Shown here: positions 21,198 to 31,715 of the stretch, one piece after another
Numbering within the stretch: the stretch's first letter is position 1
How the letters are laid out: every line of letters begins with the position of its first letter
From: Brassica napus
Lineage: Eukaryota > Streptophyta > Magnoliopsida > Brassicales > Brassicaceae
Reading direction: 5' to 3'
Length of the DNA: 64,000 nucleotides
NCBI RefSeq assembly: GCF_020379485.1
Contig: NC_063442.1
Span: 12,239,509 to 12,303,508 of the forward strand
Made by a program: the position numbers and the translations under genes
Notes under the pieces: generated by a model
Database searches by the model: none
Seen by the model: only the letters and a program-made list of their open reading frames with translations
Told to the model about the DNA's origin: nothing

Positions 21198-23656
21198 CTA
21201 CGGTTCTTGGATGTTCGGGAACACCTCGTTCGGGTACATCCTCTTCATCATCTCCATCATCTGCTCGTTGAGCCTCTTCTGGGTCTCATAGCCCGCCTGT
21301 TGAGCTGCCATCTGGGTCTCCAACGCAGATATCCGATCATCCTTGTCCTTCAGCTGAGCCGTAAGAACTTCCGGATCAACATATGGCGGTGGTGCAGAAG
21401 AAGGAGCAGCCGACCGGGAGCGACGACCCAAACCGACCATACGTCCCTTCTTCTTTGGAACCGACTGAAATAAAAAACCAAATTTAGATAATATAAATTG
21501 ATGATAAAATAAAAATCAAGAAATAAATAAATTGAACTTTTAAAAAAAAAACTTACCGATTCAACGATTTCGTTGATTCGAACCCGGGACAAGTTGGTCG
21601 AAGCCGTCGAATCGTCATCATCGGTTTGAAGCTGAGACACTTCGTCGTACACCTGAGTTTGGACCAGGTCGACCACGTCCCTCACAAGACCATCATCAAT
21701 CTGACCGGTCTTCTTGTTGGTATACGCCCTTTTCATTAGGGCGAGATCATCAACCGGCTCGCCCTCATTTTCTTCCGCCTTGAAAAAAAATAAATTAAAC
21801 AAACATTAGAAATTTGAAAAAATGCATAAAAAATAAAATTCTGAAACTTAAATAATTAAAGAAAAAGCGGTTGAACTTACCATGCGATCCGCGAGAGTGG
21901 CAATAGATTGGGCACCCAAGTTATGCTTGTAGATGCCCTTCCCTTTACGGTCGCTCCTGCGGTTGTTGGAGTTGGTGGAAGAAGTTTCTTTCGTCTCTTC
22001 CTTATCCCAATGCTCACACAACTCCTTCCATACCGTGTCGTTCATCGACTTTGGGACCTTTTAATTTAAAAAAAAAAAGTTTAATAATTTAAAAAATAGT
22101 TTAATAAATTAAAAATTGTTAATAAATTAAAAACTACCTTGTTTGCTTCCCACTTCTTCTTCCACTCGTACATCTGCTTCCCATAGTTGTCCATAACTTT
22201 ATGGACAAAATGGTTATAGATAGAGAGCGTATCATCGGAATTCCAGTTGAATTCTTGCTGAAATAGTTTAAAAATAGTTTTTAAGCACAAAAATATAAAT
22301 AGTTTAATAATTACAAAATAGTTTTAATAAATAAAAAATAGTTTAATAAATATAGAAAATAGTTTAATAATTACAAAAAAAAAGTTTTAATAAATAAAAA
22401 ATAGTTTAATAATTAAAAAAATAGTTTTTAAAATATTTAAAATGTTTAATAAATATAGAAAATAGTTTAATAATCACAAAAAATAGTTTTAATAAATAAA
22501 AAATATAAGTAAAAATTTTGAATACTTACCGCAAACTGACGAAACCACAGATGCTGCTTCTCGACGGGGAAGTGAGTGAAAGTCGGATGTCCCTTGTCGA
22601 GGGCAGAGTACATCATACGGTTGATCCATGCGCTGATCCCGTTCCCGGATCGGTTGAACCTAATAAAAAGAACAAATTATTAATAATCAATCAAATTTTA
22701 AGGATAAAAAATAAAAGTTTAAATTACCATGTTTGACCATGTCCATGTGGATACTCAGTGAGATAGGGAAGATGGTCACGACCGGGCTGTCGAACCAACT
22801 CCGCAACGCTCATCACTCCCGGAGGACCGGGTGCAGCAGCGGGACCAGGAGCGGGTGCAGCAGCGGGAGCGGGAGCAGCAGGAGCGAGTAATGGAGAGGG
22901 AGATGTATGGTATGAGCTGTGGGGCGAAACGGAATCCTGAACATGGCTGGAAGAACCCCGAGACTGGCTCCCCATACCACCCCGGCTACGACGCTGGCGA
23001 GGCCGGATCTGATCATCATTAGACCTGTAAATTAAAAAAAAAACATATTTAAAAATTATAGTTTTTAATCACACAAATATAAATAGTTTAATAATTAATA
23101 AAAAAAGTTTTAATAAATAAAAAATAGTTTAAAAATTTTAAAAATAGTTTAAATAAATCCCAAAAACATAATAATAACGAAAAATAGTTTTAAAAATGTT
23201 TAAAATGTTAAATAATTACAAAAATAGTTTTCATAATATTAAAAATGTTTAATAAATATAGAAATTTATATTTTACATATAAAATACATAAAACGTTTTA
23301 TAACCACAAAAAAATGTTTTTAAATATTATATAAATGATTTTAATCTTAAAAAAAGTTTTATAGATTTTAAAAATGTTTAATAAATATATAAATGAATTT
23401 AAAATGCAAAAAATAGATTTTATATACAAAAAACGTTTTCAATATATATATATAATTTCAAATTCGATTTTTATAACCACAAAATTAATAAAAACTAAAA
23501 AAAAAATTCAAATCAAGTGAAATACATAATCAAACTCGATTTTACACAAATCTACCATTCACCCTAACAAAATCTATAAATCTCATTCCAAAATCATCAA
23601 ATCTACTTAAAAACCATACAAATCTAACCTAAAAGAGTGGGATAGGGTTCTTACAT
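21198..23656 (-). CDS. TNPA-like protein of CACTA-2 (plant transposase Ptta/En/Spm type)
   Basis: Seven coding segments on the minus strand: 23656-23655, 23024-22728, 22659-22530, 22257-22138, 22057-21881, 21778-21557, 21464-21198. All borders are GT-AG, the frame holds throughout, and the product is 404 residues. The start codon is itself split: AT ends the first exon and G begins the second. Order: basic Arg-rich N-terminus; Ser/Pro/Ala-rich linker; conserved core with [27 protein letters not shown] and [20 protein letters not shown]; acidic segment; C-terminal coiled coil ([18 protein letters not shown]). TNPA-type proteins bind subterminal repeats and bring the ends together; the dense palindromes nearby are probable targets. 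Transcription would start near the internal repeat array at 23800 and run toward the left end. Confidence 0.85.
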
Positions 23657-23804
23657 GATTATGGGGGAGGATTAGGGGAGATTCGCCGGAAAAACGCGAG
23701 AGAGAACGGTGGAGTCGCCGGAAATCGCGAGAGGAGAGGCTGTGCGGCGCGGAGAGAAAGAGAGAAATGGGGAAGAAGATCGGGCTCGCCCTAATATTAT
23801 GAGG

Positions 23805-24640
23805 GGTCCGACGGAAACTATCCGTCGGAATTTCCTCGGAAATATTTTATATTTCCGTCGGAATTTCCTCGGAATTCTTTGATTCAATTTTCCCGAAATA
23901 TTTGGCGGCTAGGTTAACCCGGTTAAATGAAAATATTCCGACGAACAAGGATTCCTCGGAATACCCTCGGTAATCTCCGAGGAATTTCTGAGGACCAGGG
24001 TTTGGGGTTTTAAAACATCGATTATTTTCGCCGTATTTCATTTCTTATACAATTATAATGCATACCATTGAGGATTCTTTGTATAGATGATCATAAACCA
24101 TGAAATAACACAATTTCAAAAATAATTGTAAGTATTCCCTTTACCGTTTATTAAAGTGTATAAGTGTTTCTCTTATGTTGTGTGGTTTTCGTTCATGTAA
24201 TCGTAAAAGTGTTTGTTATTGGATAAAACACCAAAGTTCATAGTTCCAAACATCATAATCTGGTTATGACACTTAATGAAGGTTATATACGTGTTATTCA
24301 ATCCGTAAAACGTTGTTTTCAATTTAAAACCCCAAGTTCCTCGGAATTTCCTCGGAATATACCGAGGAGATTCCGAGGAGATCCTTATGTTCGTCGGCAT
24401 TTCCTCGGAATATACCGAGGAGATTCCGAGGAAAAAGAATCTATAATCAAATCCCCAATTCCTCGGAATTTCCTCGGAATTTTCCGAGGAAATGCCGACG
24501 AACATAAAGAGTTCCTCGGAATTCCCTCGGAAATTCCGAGGAAATTCCGAGGAACTTTGGGTTTTCAATCGAGAAGATCTATTCCGAGGAAATTCCGAGG
24601 AAAACCTATTTGTCCTCGGAATTTCCTCGGAATTTTCCTT
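23805..24640. repeat. Internal palindrome array between the two CACTA-2 genes
   Basis: Two clusters of CCTCGGAA/TTCCGAGG motifs (23805-24000 and 24335-24640) flank a segment (24005-24240) that is also present in CACTA-1 at about 16160-16400. The array lies upstream of the TNPA gene and downstream of the TNP2 stop codon, so it could be a promoter-side binding zone that allows autoregulation. The role is inferred. Confidence 0.7.
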
Positions 24641-24667
24641 TAAAAAAAAAAAAAAAAAAGGTCGACG

Positions 24668-27600
24668 CTAGTCTGTTTCCGAGTCGTCATCACCAGATGA
24701 ATCTGAATCTGGATCTTGGTGAAACTCTCCAATCACTGGTTCATCCTCTACGTGAACGGCGGCTTCTTCTCCGAAGTCGGTTAAATCGACTACAAGGCCA
24801 ACTCCACCTAAATCTTCTGCTGCACTTAAGTTGCCGGATGTGCTTGGTTGTAGTGGGTCTTCCAGCTCAGAACTTCCCTGAACTCGGCCTCTCGGGTTGA
24901 GTCTTGTAACAGTAACCCATGGATCATCTCTGTTCCTTACCCGGGGGTACTTGATATAACAAACCTGATCGGCCTGAGAAGCAAGAATGAAAGGATCATA
25001 ATATTGCAGCTTCCGTCTTGAATTTACTGATGTAACACCAAATGCATCTGTTCTCACACCTCGATCTGGAGTGTTGTCGTGCCAGTCACAATAGAAAACA
25101 GTACAGCGCAATCCAACCATGCCCAAATACTTGATTTCCAAAATCTCATTTATGTGTCCGTAGTATACATCATCTCCTGATGCAGAACAAACACCAGCAT
25201 CGTAAGTCGTACTCGAACGTCTCCTCTTCTGAGTTGTGAATGCATATCCTCGAGTACAAAATCTCGGATATGACTTCACAACAAAGTTTGGTCCAACGAC
25301 CATCTCGCGTATCCAATCGTCAAATGTTTCACCTCTGGCCAAACCATCACTCACATAAGTAAACATCCATCCACCAAATTCTCTCTGCTTCATTTCTTCT
25401 AGTTCGTCATCTGTGGCGTATCTATATTCTAACCGCTTTTCTGCCATGAAAATCCTTTCATATTGAAGAACATCTTCGCAGTTGGTGAGTAAATATGTTT
25501 GCAAATGACTGCGCTCCTGATCAGTAAGTCGACGGTCCTTTGGTTTTCCGCTAAGTCGTCCAACGTCTGTGAAAATGTCTGGAACCTTCCAATGATATGT
25601 TGCCCGTTCGCCTCTATCATCATGCCGAGCAGGTCTTCTGTTTTTGGTCTGAACTTCTGCTGGAAAGTAGTACTCGGCAAAGTTTGAAGTTTCTTCATTG
25701 ATCATCTGTGCGACTATAGACCCTTCCACCCTACTTAAATTTTTCACCATCTTCTTCAAATGGAACATATACCGCTCATACAGATACATCCATCTATACT
25801 GCACAGGACCACCAAGTTCCAATTCTCTTACCAGGTGAATAACAAGATGCTCCATAACATCAAAAAATGAGGGAGGAAATATCTTCTCAAGGTTGCACTG
25901 AATCACAGCTATGTTAGTCTTCAAATTTTCAATACCTTCAAGAGTCACTGATCTTGTGCATAAATCGCGGAAGAAACCACTTATCCCTGCAATTGCTTCA
26001 TGAACATTTCGTGGTAATAGTTCCTTGAAGGCAAACGGAAGGAGGCGCTGCATCATTACATGGCAATCATGGCTTTTCAAGCCAGTAAACTTTCCTTCCT
26101 TTCTGTCGATACAGTTACGCAAATTAGATGCGTAACCGTCTGGAAATTCCACATCGTTTGAAATCCAATCAAAGAACGCATCCTTTCCCGCTGCATCAAG
26201 TCGGTATATGGGAAAAGGAGCCCTACCACTCTCATCAACATGAAGTTCTGAACGATCACATATATCGACTAAATCGAGTCTTGACTTCAAATTATCCTTT
26301 GTTTTACCTTGAACATTAAGGATCGTGTTCATGAGATTGTCAAAAAAGTTCTTCTCGATATGCATGACATCTAAATTATGCCTTAGTAGATGATCCTCCC
26401 AGTATGGCAGATCCCAAAAAATACTTTTTTTGTGCCAGTTATGTAGGTTTCCAACACCATCTACCGGAAAATGCTCATGTCCACCGACGTCTGGCGTCCT
26501 TTCTGCACCAAAATCTCTAAGTTGTGTCTTCAAATCTTTCCCACGAATTTCCGGAGGTGGACTGTCAAACACCCTCTTGTTCTTCGTAAACAAATTCCTA
26601 CTTCTACGATATGGATGATCTGGTGGTAGAAATCTCCTGTGACAGTCAAACCAACACGTTTTCCTTCCGTGTTTTAGTTGGAAAGCATCAGTGTTATCTT
26701 GACAATATGGACATGATAGCCTTCCATGCGTTGTCCATCCAGATAACATACCATATGCTGGAAAATCACTTATTGTCCACATTAGTACTGCCCGCATTTG
26801 AAAGTTTTCTTTACACGAAACATCGTATGTTTCAGCACCTTGAGCCCATAGTTGTTGCAACTCATATATTAGTGGCTGAAGAAACACATCAAGTGATCTC
26901 TTAGGATGCTCTGGTCCGGGAACGAGAATCGAGAGAAACAAAAACTCTCGTCGCAAGCACAAGTTTGGGGGTAGGTTGTATGGTGTAAGAATGACTGGCC
27001 ATAGAGAATACTGTCTTCCACTCTTGCCAAACGGGCTGAAACCATCAGTACATAATCCAAGGTAGACATTTCTTCTCTCATACGCAAAGTCGGGATACTT
27101 TGATTGGAAATGCTTCCACGCTTTTGCATCTGAAGGATGTCTGATCTCACCATCTGTTGAGTGCTCCGCATGCCATCTCATTGGTTGCGCTGTGCGTTCA
27201 GACAGATACAGCCTCTGCAACCTTTCCGTCAAAGGCAAATACCACATCCTTTTATATGGTACTGGAACTCTTCCACTCGTATCTTTATAACGAGGCTTCC
27301 CACAAAATTTGCATGAAACCCGCTGTTCATCCGCCCTCCAATAAATCATGCAGTTGTCTCTGCATACATCTATTACCTGATACGATAAACCAAGACCAGC
27401 TACGAGTTTCTGAACCTCGTAGTATGAGCCAGGAGCTACATTATCTTCGGGTAGAATACCTTTTACATAATCAGCAATCGCATCCACACAGTCTTCAGCC
27501 AAATTATAATCCGTCTTAATGCCCATCAATCTTGTAGCAGATGATAAAGCTGAATGACCATCTCTGCAACCTTCGTACAATGGTTGCTTTCCAGCATCCA

Positions 27601-28030
27601 ACATATCATAAAATCTCCTAGCTTCGGCATTGGGTAAATCTTCCCCTCTAAAATGATCATTTACCATCTGCTCAGTACCTACACCGTAATCTACATCCGT
27701 TCTAATTGGATCTTCTAATCTAACCGCTGGCTGAGGTTCGCTAGTACTACCATGTTCATAATCAGTTTCTCCATGATGATACCAAATTTTGTAACTTCGT
27801 GTAAACCCACTCAAATATAGATGAGTCCAAACATCCCATTGTTTAATAACTTTTTTATTTTTACAATTAGAGCAAGGACATCTTAACATACCTGTTTTTG
27901 CTTCCGGTTGTCGGTGAACTAACCCCATGAATTCGGTTATACCTTGTTGGTATTCTTCCGTAAGCAATCTCGTGTTCGGATCCAAATGAGGTCGATCGAT
28001 CCAAGAACGAAAATAATTTGAAGAAGACAT
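24668..28030 (-). CDS. TNP2-type CACTA transposase
   Basis: A single uninterrupted exon of 1120 codons starting at ATG 28030. Order from the N-terminus: transposase-associated domain (SWIDRPHLDPNTRLLTEEY, with CPCSNCKN); TNP2 catalytic region, roughly residues 230-600 (KMWYLPLTERLQRLYLS-like segment, LCTDGFSPFGKSGRQYSLWP, LDVMHIEKNFFDNLMNTIL); DUF4218-type region, roughly 650-800 (LKSHDCHVMMQRLLPFAF, YRWMYLYERYMFHLKK); DUF4216-type region near 930-1030 (YYGHINEILEIKYLG, VFYCDWHD); acidic tail. It cuts CACTA ends and creates 3-bp target duplications. No stop or frameshift is seen, and length is in the usual range, so it may be active. It is the longest ORF in the window. Confidence 0.95.
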   Translation of the reverse strand: MSSSNYFRSWIDRPHLDPNTRLLTEEYQQGITEFMGLVHRQPEAKTGMLRCPCSNCKNKKVIKQWDVWTHLYLSGFTRSYKIWYHHGETDYEHGSTSEPQPAVRLEDPIRTDVDYGVGTEQMVNDHFRGEDLPNAEARRFYDMLDAGKQPLYEGCRDGHSALSSATRLMGIKTDYNLAEDCVDAIADYVKGILPEDNVAPGSYYEVQKLVAGLGLSYQVIDVCRDNCMIYWRADEQRVSCKFCGKPRYKDTSGRVPVPYKRMWYLPLTERLQRLYLSERTAQPMRWHAEHSTDGEIRHPSDAKAWKHFQSKYPDFAYERRNVYLGLCTDGFSPFGKSGRQYSLWPVILTPYNLPPNLCLRREFLFLSILVPGPEHPKRSLDVFLQPLIYELQQLWAQGAETYDVSCKENFQMRAVLMWTISDFPAYGMLSGWTTHGRLSCPYCQDNTDAFQLKHGRKTCWFDCHRRFLPPDHPYRRSRNLFTKNKRVFDSPPPEIRGKDLKTQLRDFGAERTPDVGGHEHFPVDGVGNLHNWHKKSIFWDLPYWEDHLLRHNLDVMHIEKNFFDNLMNTILNVQGKTKDNLKSRLDLVDICDRSELHVDESGRAPFPIYRLDAAGKDAFFDWISNDVEFPDGYASNLRNCIDRKEGKFTGLKSHDCHVMMQRLLPFAFKELLPRNVHEAIAGISGFFRDLCTRSVTLEGIENLKTNIAVIQCNLEKIFPPSFFDVMEHLVIHLVRELELGGPVQYRWMYLYERYMFHLKKMVKNLSRVEGSIVAQMINEETSNFAEYYFPAEVQTKNRRPARHDDRGERATYHWKVPDIFTDVGRLSGKPKDRRLTDQERSHLQTYLLTNCEDVLQYERIFMAEKRLEYRYATDDELEEMKQREFGGWMFTYVSDGLARGETFDDWIREMVVGPNFVVKSYPRFCTRGYAFTTQKRRRSSTTYDAGVCSASGDDVYYGHINEILEIKYLGMVGLRCTVFYCDWHDNTPDRGVRTDAFGVTSVNSRRKLQYYDPFILASQADQVCYIKYPRVRNRDDPWVTVTRLNPRGRVQGSSELEDPLQPSTSGNLSAAEDLGGVGLVVDLTDFGEEAAVHVEDEPVIGEFHQDPDSDSSGDDDSETD

Positions 28031-28488
28031 GTTTTTTATGAATCAAATTCGTGTGTAAAGAAAGTGAGAGGGAGGATGAAGATATGGAGTGAATGAAGAG
28101 GAAGAGGGGTGGTTGTATTTATAGTTGAAATCCTGCCGACAGTCCGAGGAAATTCCGACGGAATTCCGATGCAAACGGCTAGTTCGTCGGAATTTCCTCG
28201 GAATTTTTAAAATCCCCCAACGGCTCTCCAACGGCTCTCTAACGTCTATAATATTTCCTCGGAATTCATCGGTTTTTTCCGAGGAATACTAGTTTCCTCG
28301 GTATTCCGTCGGAATATTCCGACGAGATGAATTTTCCTCGGAATTCCGTCGGAATATTCCGAGGAAATTCCGAGGAAGCCAAATTTTGTGTTTCCTCGGA
28401 ATTGCCTCGGAAATTCCTCGGTATATTCCGAGGAATTCATTTTCCGTCGGAACGTCCGTCAGAATACCGCTGTTTTCTTGTAGTGTAG

Positions 28489-29620
28489 TGTTCGAAACTA
28501 AACTATCGTCAATGGTATTTTGATTTTATTTTTATTTAAGTACGATAAAAAATTAATGTTTTAATGTAAATATAATGCGATAAAATTATTAGTAAACTTT
28601 TCACCAAATTATATATAACTGTCTTAATACTACATATATATAAAACATGCATAAATAATTATATATATACAATATGTTAACAGAATACAAATTATGTGAA
28701 ATCATTGAAATGTAACCATCATTTTAAGAATCATATTAATGCACACACATGAGGGTGCCGTCCACCTATTATTAGTTATATTTATATTTATAATAATATT
28801 AATACATAAAATTAAAATCATAAATCAAATATATTAGTTATTTTGGATATTTATGGATACAATTGGATACTTTAGATACAAAATACTCAAACCAATTTGT
28901 ATGTATGGTTACTTTTGGATAAAAATAATCGATTTGAATCATATTTAATGAGTAACTTTTTTTAATTTTGAGTAAATTTGAGTAGTTTAGATATAAAATC
29001 CCGAACAAAAATGGATAATTTTGTTAGTTCGGTAAAAAATATTTGAATCTACATCAGATTTTCTTTTTGTCGGCTGAATTCGCATAAGAAACAATGGATA
29101 ATCAGTTTCTTTCCGTTTCTTAGATTTCATAACCGAACTAATCCTAATTTGGGAGGATTTAACTCAAACCCGATCTGTTATTTTATAATATCTAAATATG
29201 CCCTTTTTCAATATCGGAAAATTTTGATATCCAAAAGAATTATTCGGTATTCAAGTGGATATTTGAGTGCTACTACAATGGAAGCATCAATATGAATTTT
29301 GGTTTGGTTTTGGATCTGTTTTCTTCAGATTAAGTAAATAATAGGCTCCGAATGGTAACTGCGGTTTGAGCGGTGCGGAACAAGCGGTTCAACTGCAATG
29401 CGGTTTTATAAGTTATAAAAACGTATAGATATATGGTATATGTAGAGATTTTTGTTACTGTTAACTGCGGTGCGGAGCGGGACGGTTGTAAACATTCGAA
29501 GTCATAGTCTGTGAACTATATATTTAAAATAATTTTTTCGATTCTTTTTTTTTGTCAACAATTTTTTCGATTCAATTTGAATTTTTTTCATATGAGTTTG
29601 TTTATTTTCTTTTTTCTTCT
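28489..29620. other. Spacer between CACTA-2 and the ACP gene
   Basis: AT-rich. 28850-29300 has repeated motifs of the ggata/ttcggta kind typical of decayed Brassicaceae repeats. No gene seen. The last 300 bases before 29720 probably contain upstream elements of the ACP promoter. Confidence 0.4.
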
Positions 29621-29720
29621 CTAATTGACCTAAATTGTATATTTTTCCTACCTGGATCTACCAAGTACCTACTCCACCTGACTTGTCTGCATTCTCATTG
29701 GAATCTCAGAAAGACAGTGC

Positions 29721-29728
29721 TATAAAAA
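29721..29728 (+). promoter_or_regulatory. TATA box of the ACP gene
   Basis: TATAAAAA lies about 95 bases upstream of the ACP start codon and is followed by a long CT-rich leader (29755-29820) typical of highly expressed plant genes. Confidence 0.65.
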
Positions 29729-29823
29729 CAAACTCTTTTTATCACTTGTTCTTCACCCTCCTCTCTTTGCCTTTCTCCGCCTCCCTCGTCTCACTCCGAT
29801 CTCTCTCTCTCTCCTTAGGATTC

Positions 29824-30779
29824 ATGGCTTCCATGGCTGCTGCATCTACTTCCCTGCAGGCTCGTCCTCGCCAAATGGTCTCTCTCTACTTCACTATAAA
29901 TCTCGAATATCCACCTTTTCCCCCATTTTAACTGGTTTTTTGACGCGTAATAGTCAGATCTGATTATTTTCTCACAGATCTCGATTAGTATTCTTTTTAT
30001 TCTTTTCAACGGTAGATCTTATTATTTAAACGGCTCTTTGTTTTCTCGGATCTTAGGTATTTGATTATGCAGGAACTTTGAATCTTGGTAGATCTGATTA
30101 ATTTAATTATTTCTCTTACATCATAAGTTATTAGTTATTACATAGACTTAGTTACTTCTCTGGTATTCAAAGAAACGAGAAGCTAACCTCTCTTCTGTTT
30201 TTTTTTTGGCAGGTAACTGCGGTTAAATGTTTTAGCCAGGGAAGCAGAAGCAATCTTTCTTTTACGCTTCGCCCTCTTCCTACCCGCCTGAGCGTTTCTT
30301 GCGCTGTAAGCCTTCTTGTCTTCTTCCATACACAGAACATATAGTTACAGGATATGTTATTGTTCTAGTGCTAATCTAATTAAACACTTTGAAACAATGT
30401 TTTTATTACAATGGTTTTTTTTAAATTGTTGGTTTTACAGGCAAAACCTGAGACAGTGGACAAAGTGTGTGAAGTGGTCAAAAAGCAACTCTCACTTAAA
30501 GAGGGAGACCAAGTTACGGCTGCCACCAAATTTGCTGAACTTGGTGCTGATTCTCTTGATACGGTACTACTCACAATCTTGCTGTTATCCAACAACTTGT
30601 AAACAAGTTATCACACTGTGTTTAGGCTAATGACACGTGTGTGGTGTGTTCAGGTGGAGATTGTGATGGGCCTGGAGGAAGCGTTTGATATAGAAATGGA
30701 GGAGGACAAAGCACAGGCGATTGAGACAGTCGAGGAAGCAGCTGAGCTCATTGAGGAGATTTTGAAAGCAAAGGCTTAA
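29824..30779 (+). CDS. Acyl carrier protein, plastid (ACP2/ACP3-like)
   Basis: Four exons: 29824-29877, 30213-30305, 30441-30563, 30654-30779; 131 residues, all in frame. Residues 1-49 are a Ser/Arg-rich plastid transit peptide ending in LSVSCA; the mature part has the ACP fold with [16 protein letters not shown], in which Ser87 receives the 4'-phosphopantetheine arm that carries growing acyl chains in fatty-acid synthesis in the stroma. Exon-intron layout (two transit-peptide exons, intron in the DSLDT/VEI motif) is that of plant ACP genes. The first donor (ATG then GTCTCT) is weak, so the exact exon 1 border is the least certain. Its place beside the At1g54610-like kinase suggests ACP3 (At1g54630), but the close paralogue ACP2 is nearby in Arabidopsis. 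Confidence 0.9.
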
Positions 30780-31192
30780 GTCCAAATTATTTATTACAAA
30801 ACCAACGATGGAAACCCCACTAAACCCAAACCCACTGTCTTGTTATTGTTATGTTAGCCATAGACCACTTTATGTTTGTTGAGATTTATGTTCGTTTGGG
30901 CAAAAGTATTACAAGGCTTGTATTTGACTTTTTCATTTTAAAACTTCTTTTAGCTCCATTCTCCACAAGTCGCCTTACGAATCGTTTTAATATATGTTGT
31001 TGAAAGATAAAAGCTATCTTACAGTTTTAATCATATGGATTACTATGGAACTATAAGATGAAAGGGAAAAATAAAAGAGAAATTGCACCTCTCATGTACA
31101 CCGATAACTTGGGATAATCTCTATCAAAAGCCTTCTCTTTCCTTTTCTTCCAAATCCATCTGTAAAGATTGTGGTTCTAGTTTATTGGACAA
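30780..31192. other. ACP 3' region and start of an interrupted older repeat
   Basis: 30780-30970 is the likely ACP 3' UTR. Sequence from about 31080 to 31197 probably continues the Copia remnant that resumes after the Gypsy insertion at 34126, but coding similarity on this side is weak. Confidence 0.4.
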
Positions 31193-31197
31193 GTAAG

Positions 31198-31692
31198 TGA
31201 TACTTATGGGGCAACTCACCCTCCTATCATCTACACGTATCAACGCAAGAGGGCCTCCAAGTACTCAGGGGCTTCGAGCAATGATAAAGTAGGCCCATGA
31301 TGGGAGGTGGCTTTGTCATGATTACGTGGAGAAGAGGATATCATAAAGCAGAGTGGTAAAGTAGTAAGGAATAACGGTCTTGGCTGAGATAAGACAAAAG
31401 GCACGTGGGAGTGTCGTCATATCTTGTGCGTGTGTGCACAGCTGGCTAGTAGTACGAGTAGACAACCACACATGGGGTGTTGGTTAGGGTTGAGGCGAGT
31501 GTGCCGATCCCTAGAGTAGTATAAGTATGCAGTAGTTTCTTATTAGTAGGGCATCATTTGGATGATCATCATGTTCATGTCAAGAGAGTTACTTTGAGAG
31601 TTCTTCTTGTAAACCTTGGTCATTCAATAAGAAATATCTTTCCTTTATCCAAAGTTACATAGTTGTTGGTTTCCTAAAAATAACTTGTAACA
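31198..31692 (+). repeat. 5' LTR of the Gypsy element
   Basis: 495 bp, TG...CA. Differs from the 3' LTR at five positions seen by eye. Its first 100 bases are the same as the pol-coding start of the 3' LTR. Confidence 0.95.
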
Positions 31693-31694
31693 AC

Positions 31695-31708
31695 TTGGTA
31701 TCAGAGCC
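31695..31708 (+). promoter_or_regulatory. Primer-binding site of the Gypsy element
   Basis: TTGGTATCAGAGCC, complementary to the 3' end of plant initiator methionine tRNA, two bases after the 5' LTR end. Confidence 0.85.
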
Positions 31709-31715
31709 AGGTTAG

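Larger units (their letters stand above)
20521..28485. mobile_element. Complete CACTA (En/Spm) element, CACTA-2
   Basis: 7965 bp with termini CACTACAAGAAAACA... and ...TGTTTTCTTGTAGTG and a 3-bp target duplication tag on both sides (20518-20520 and 28486-28488). Both genes expected of an autonomous element are present and uninterrupted on the minus strand: a TNPA-like gene of 404 residues (21198-23656) and a TNP2 transposase of 1120 residues (24668-28030). Subterminal arrays of CCTCGGAA/TTCCGAGG palindromes fill about 20600-21040 and 28138-28470; a further internal array lies at about 23805-24640. Confidence 0.94.

Noticed and set aside
25429..27519. Short ORFs on both strands inside the TNP2 gene
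   Set aside because: Shadows of the 1120-codon transposase frame.
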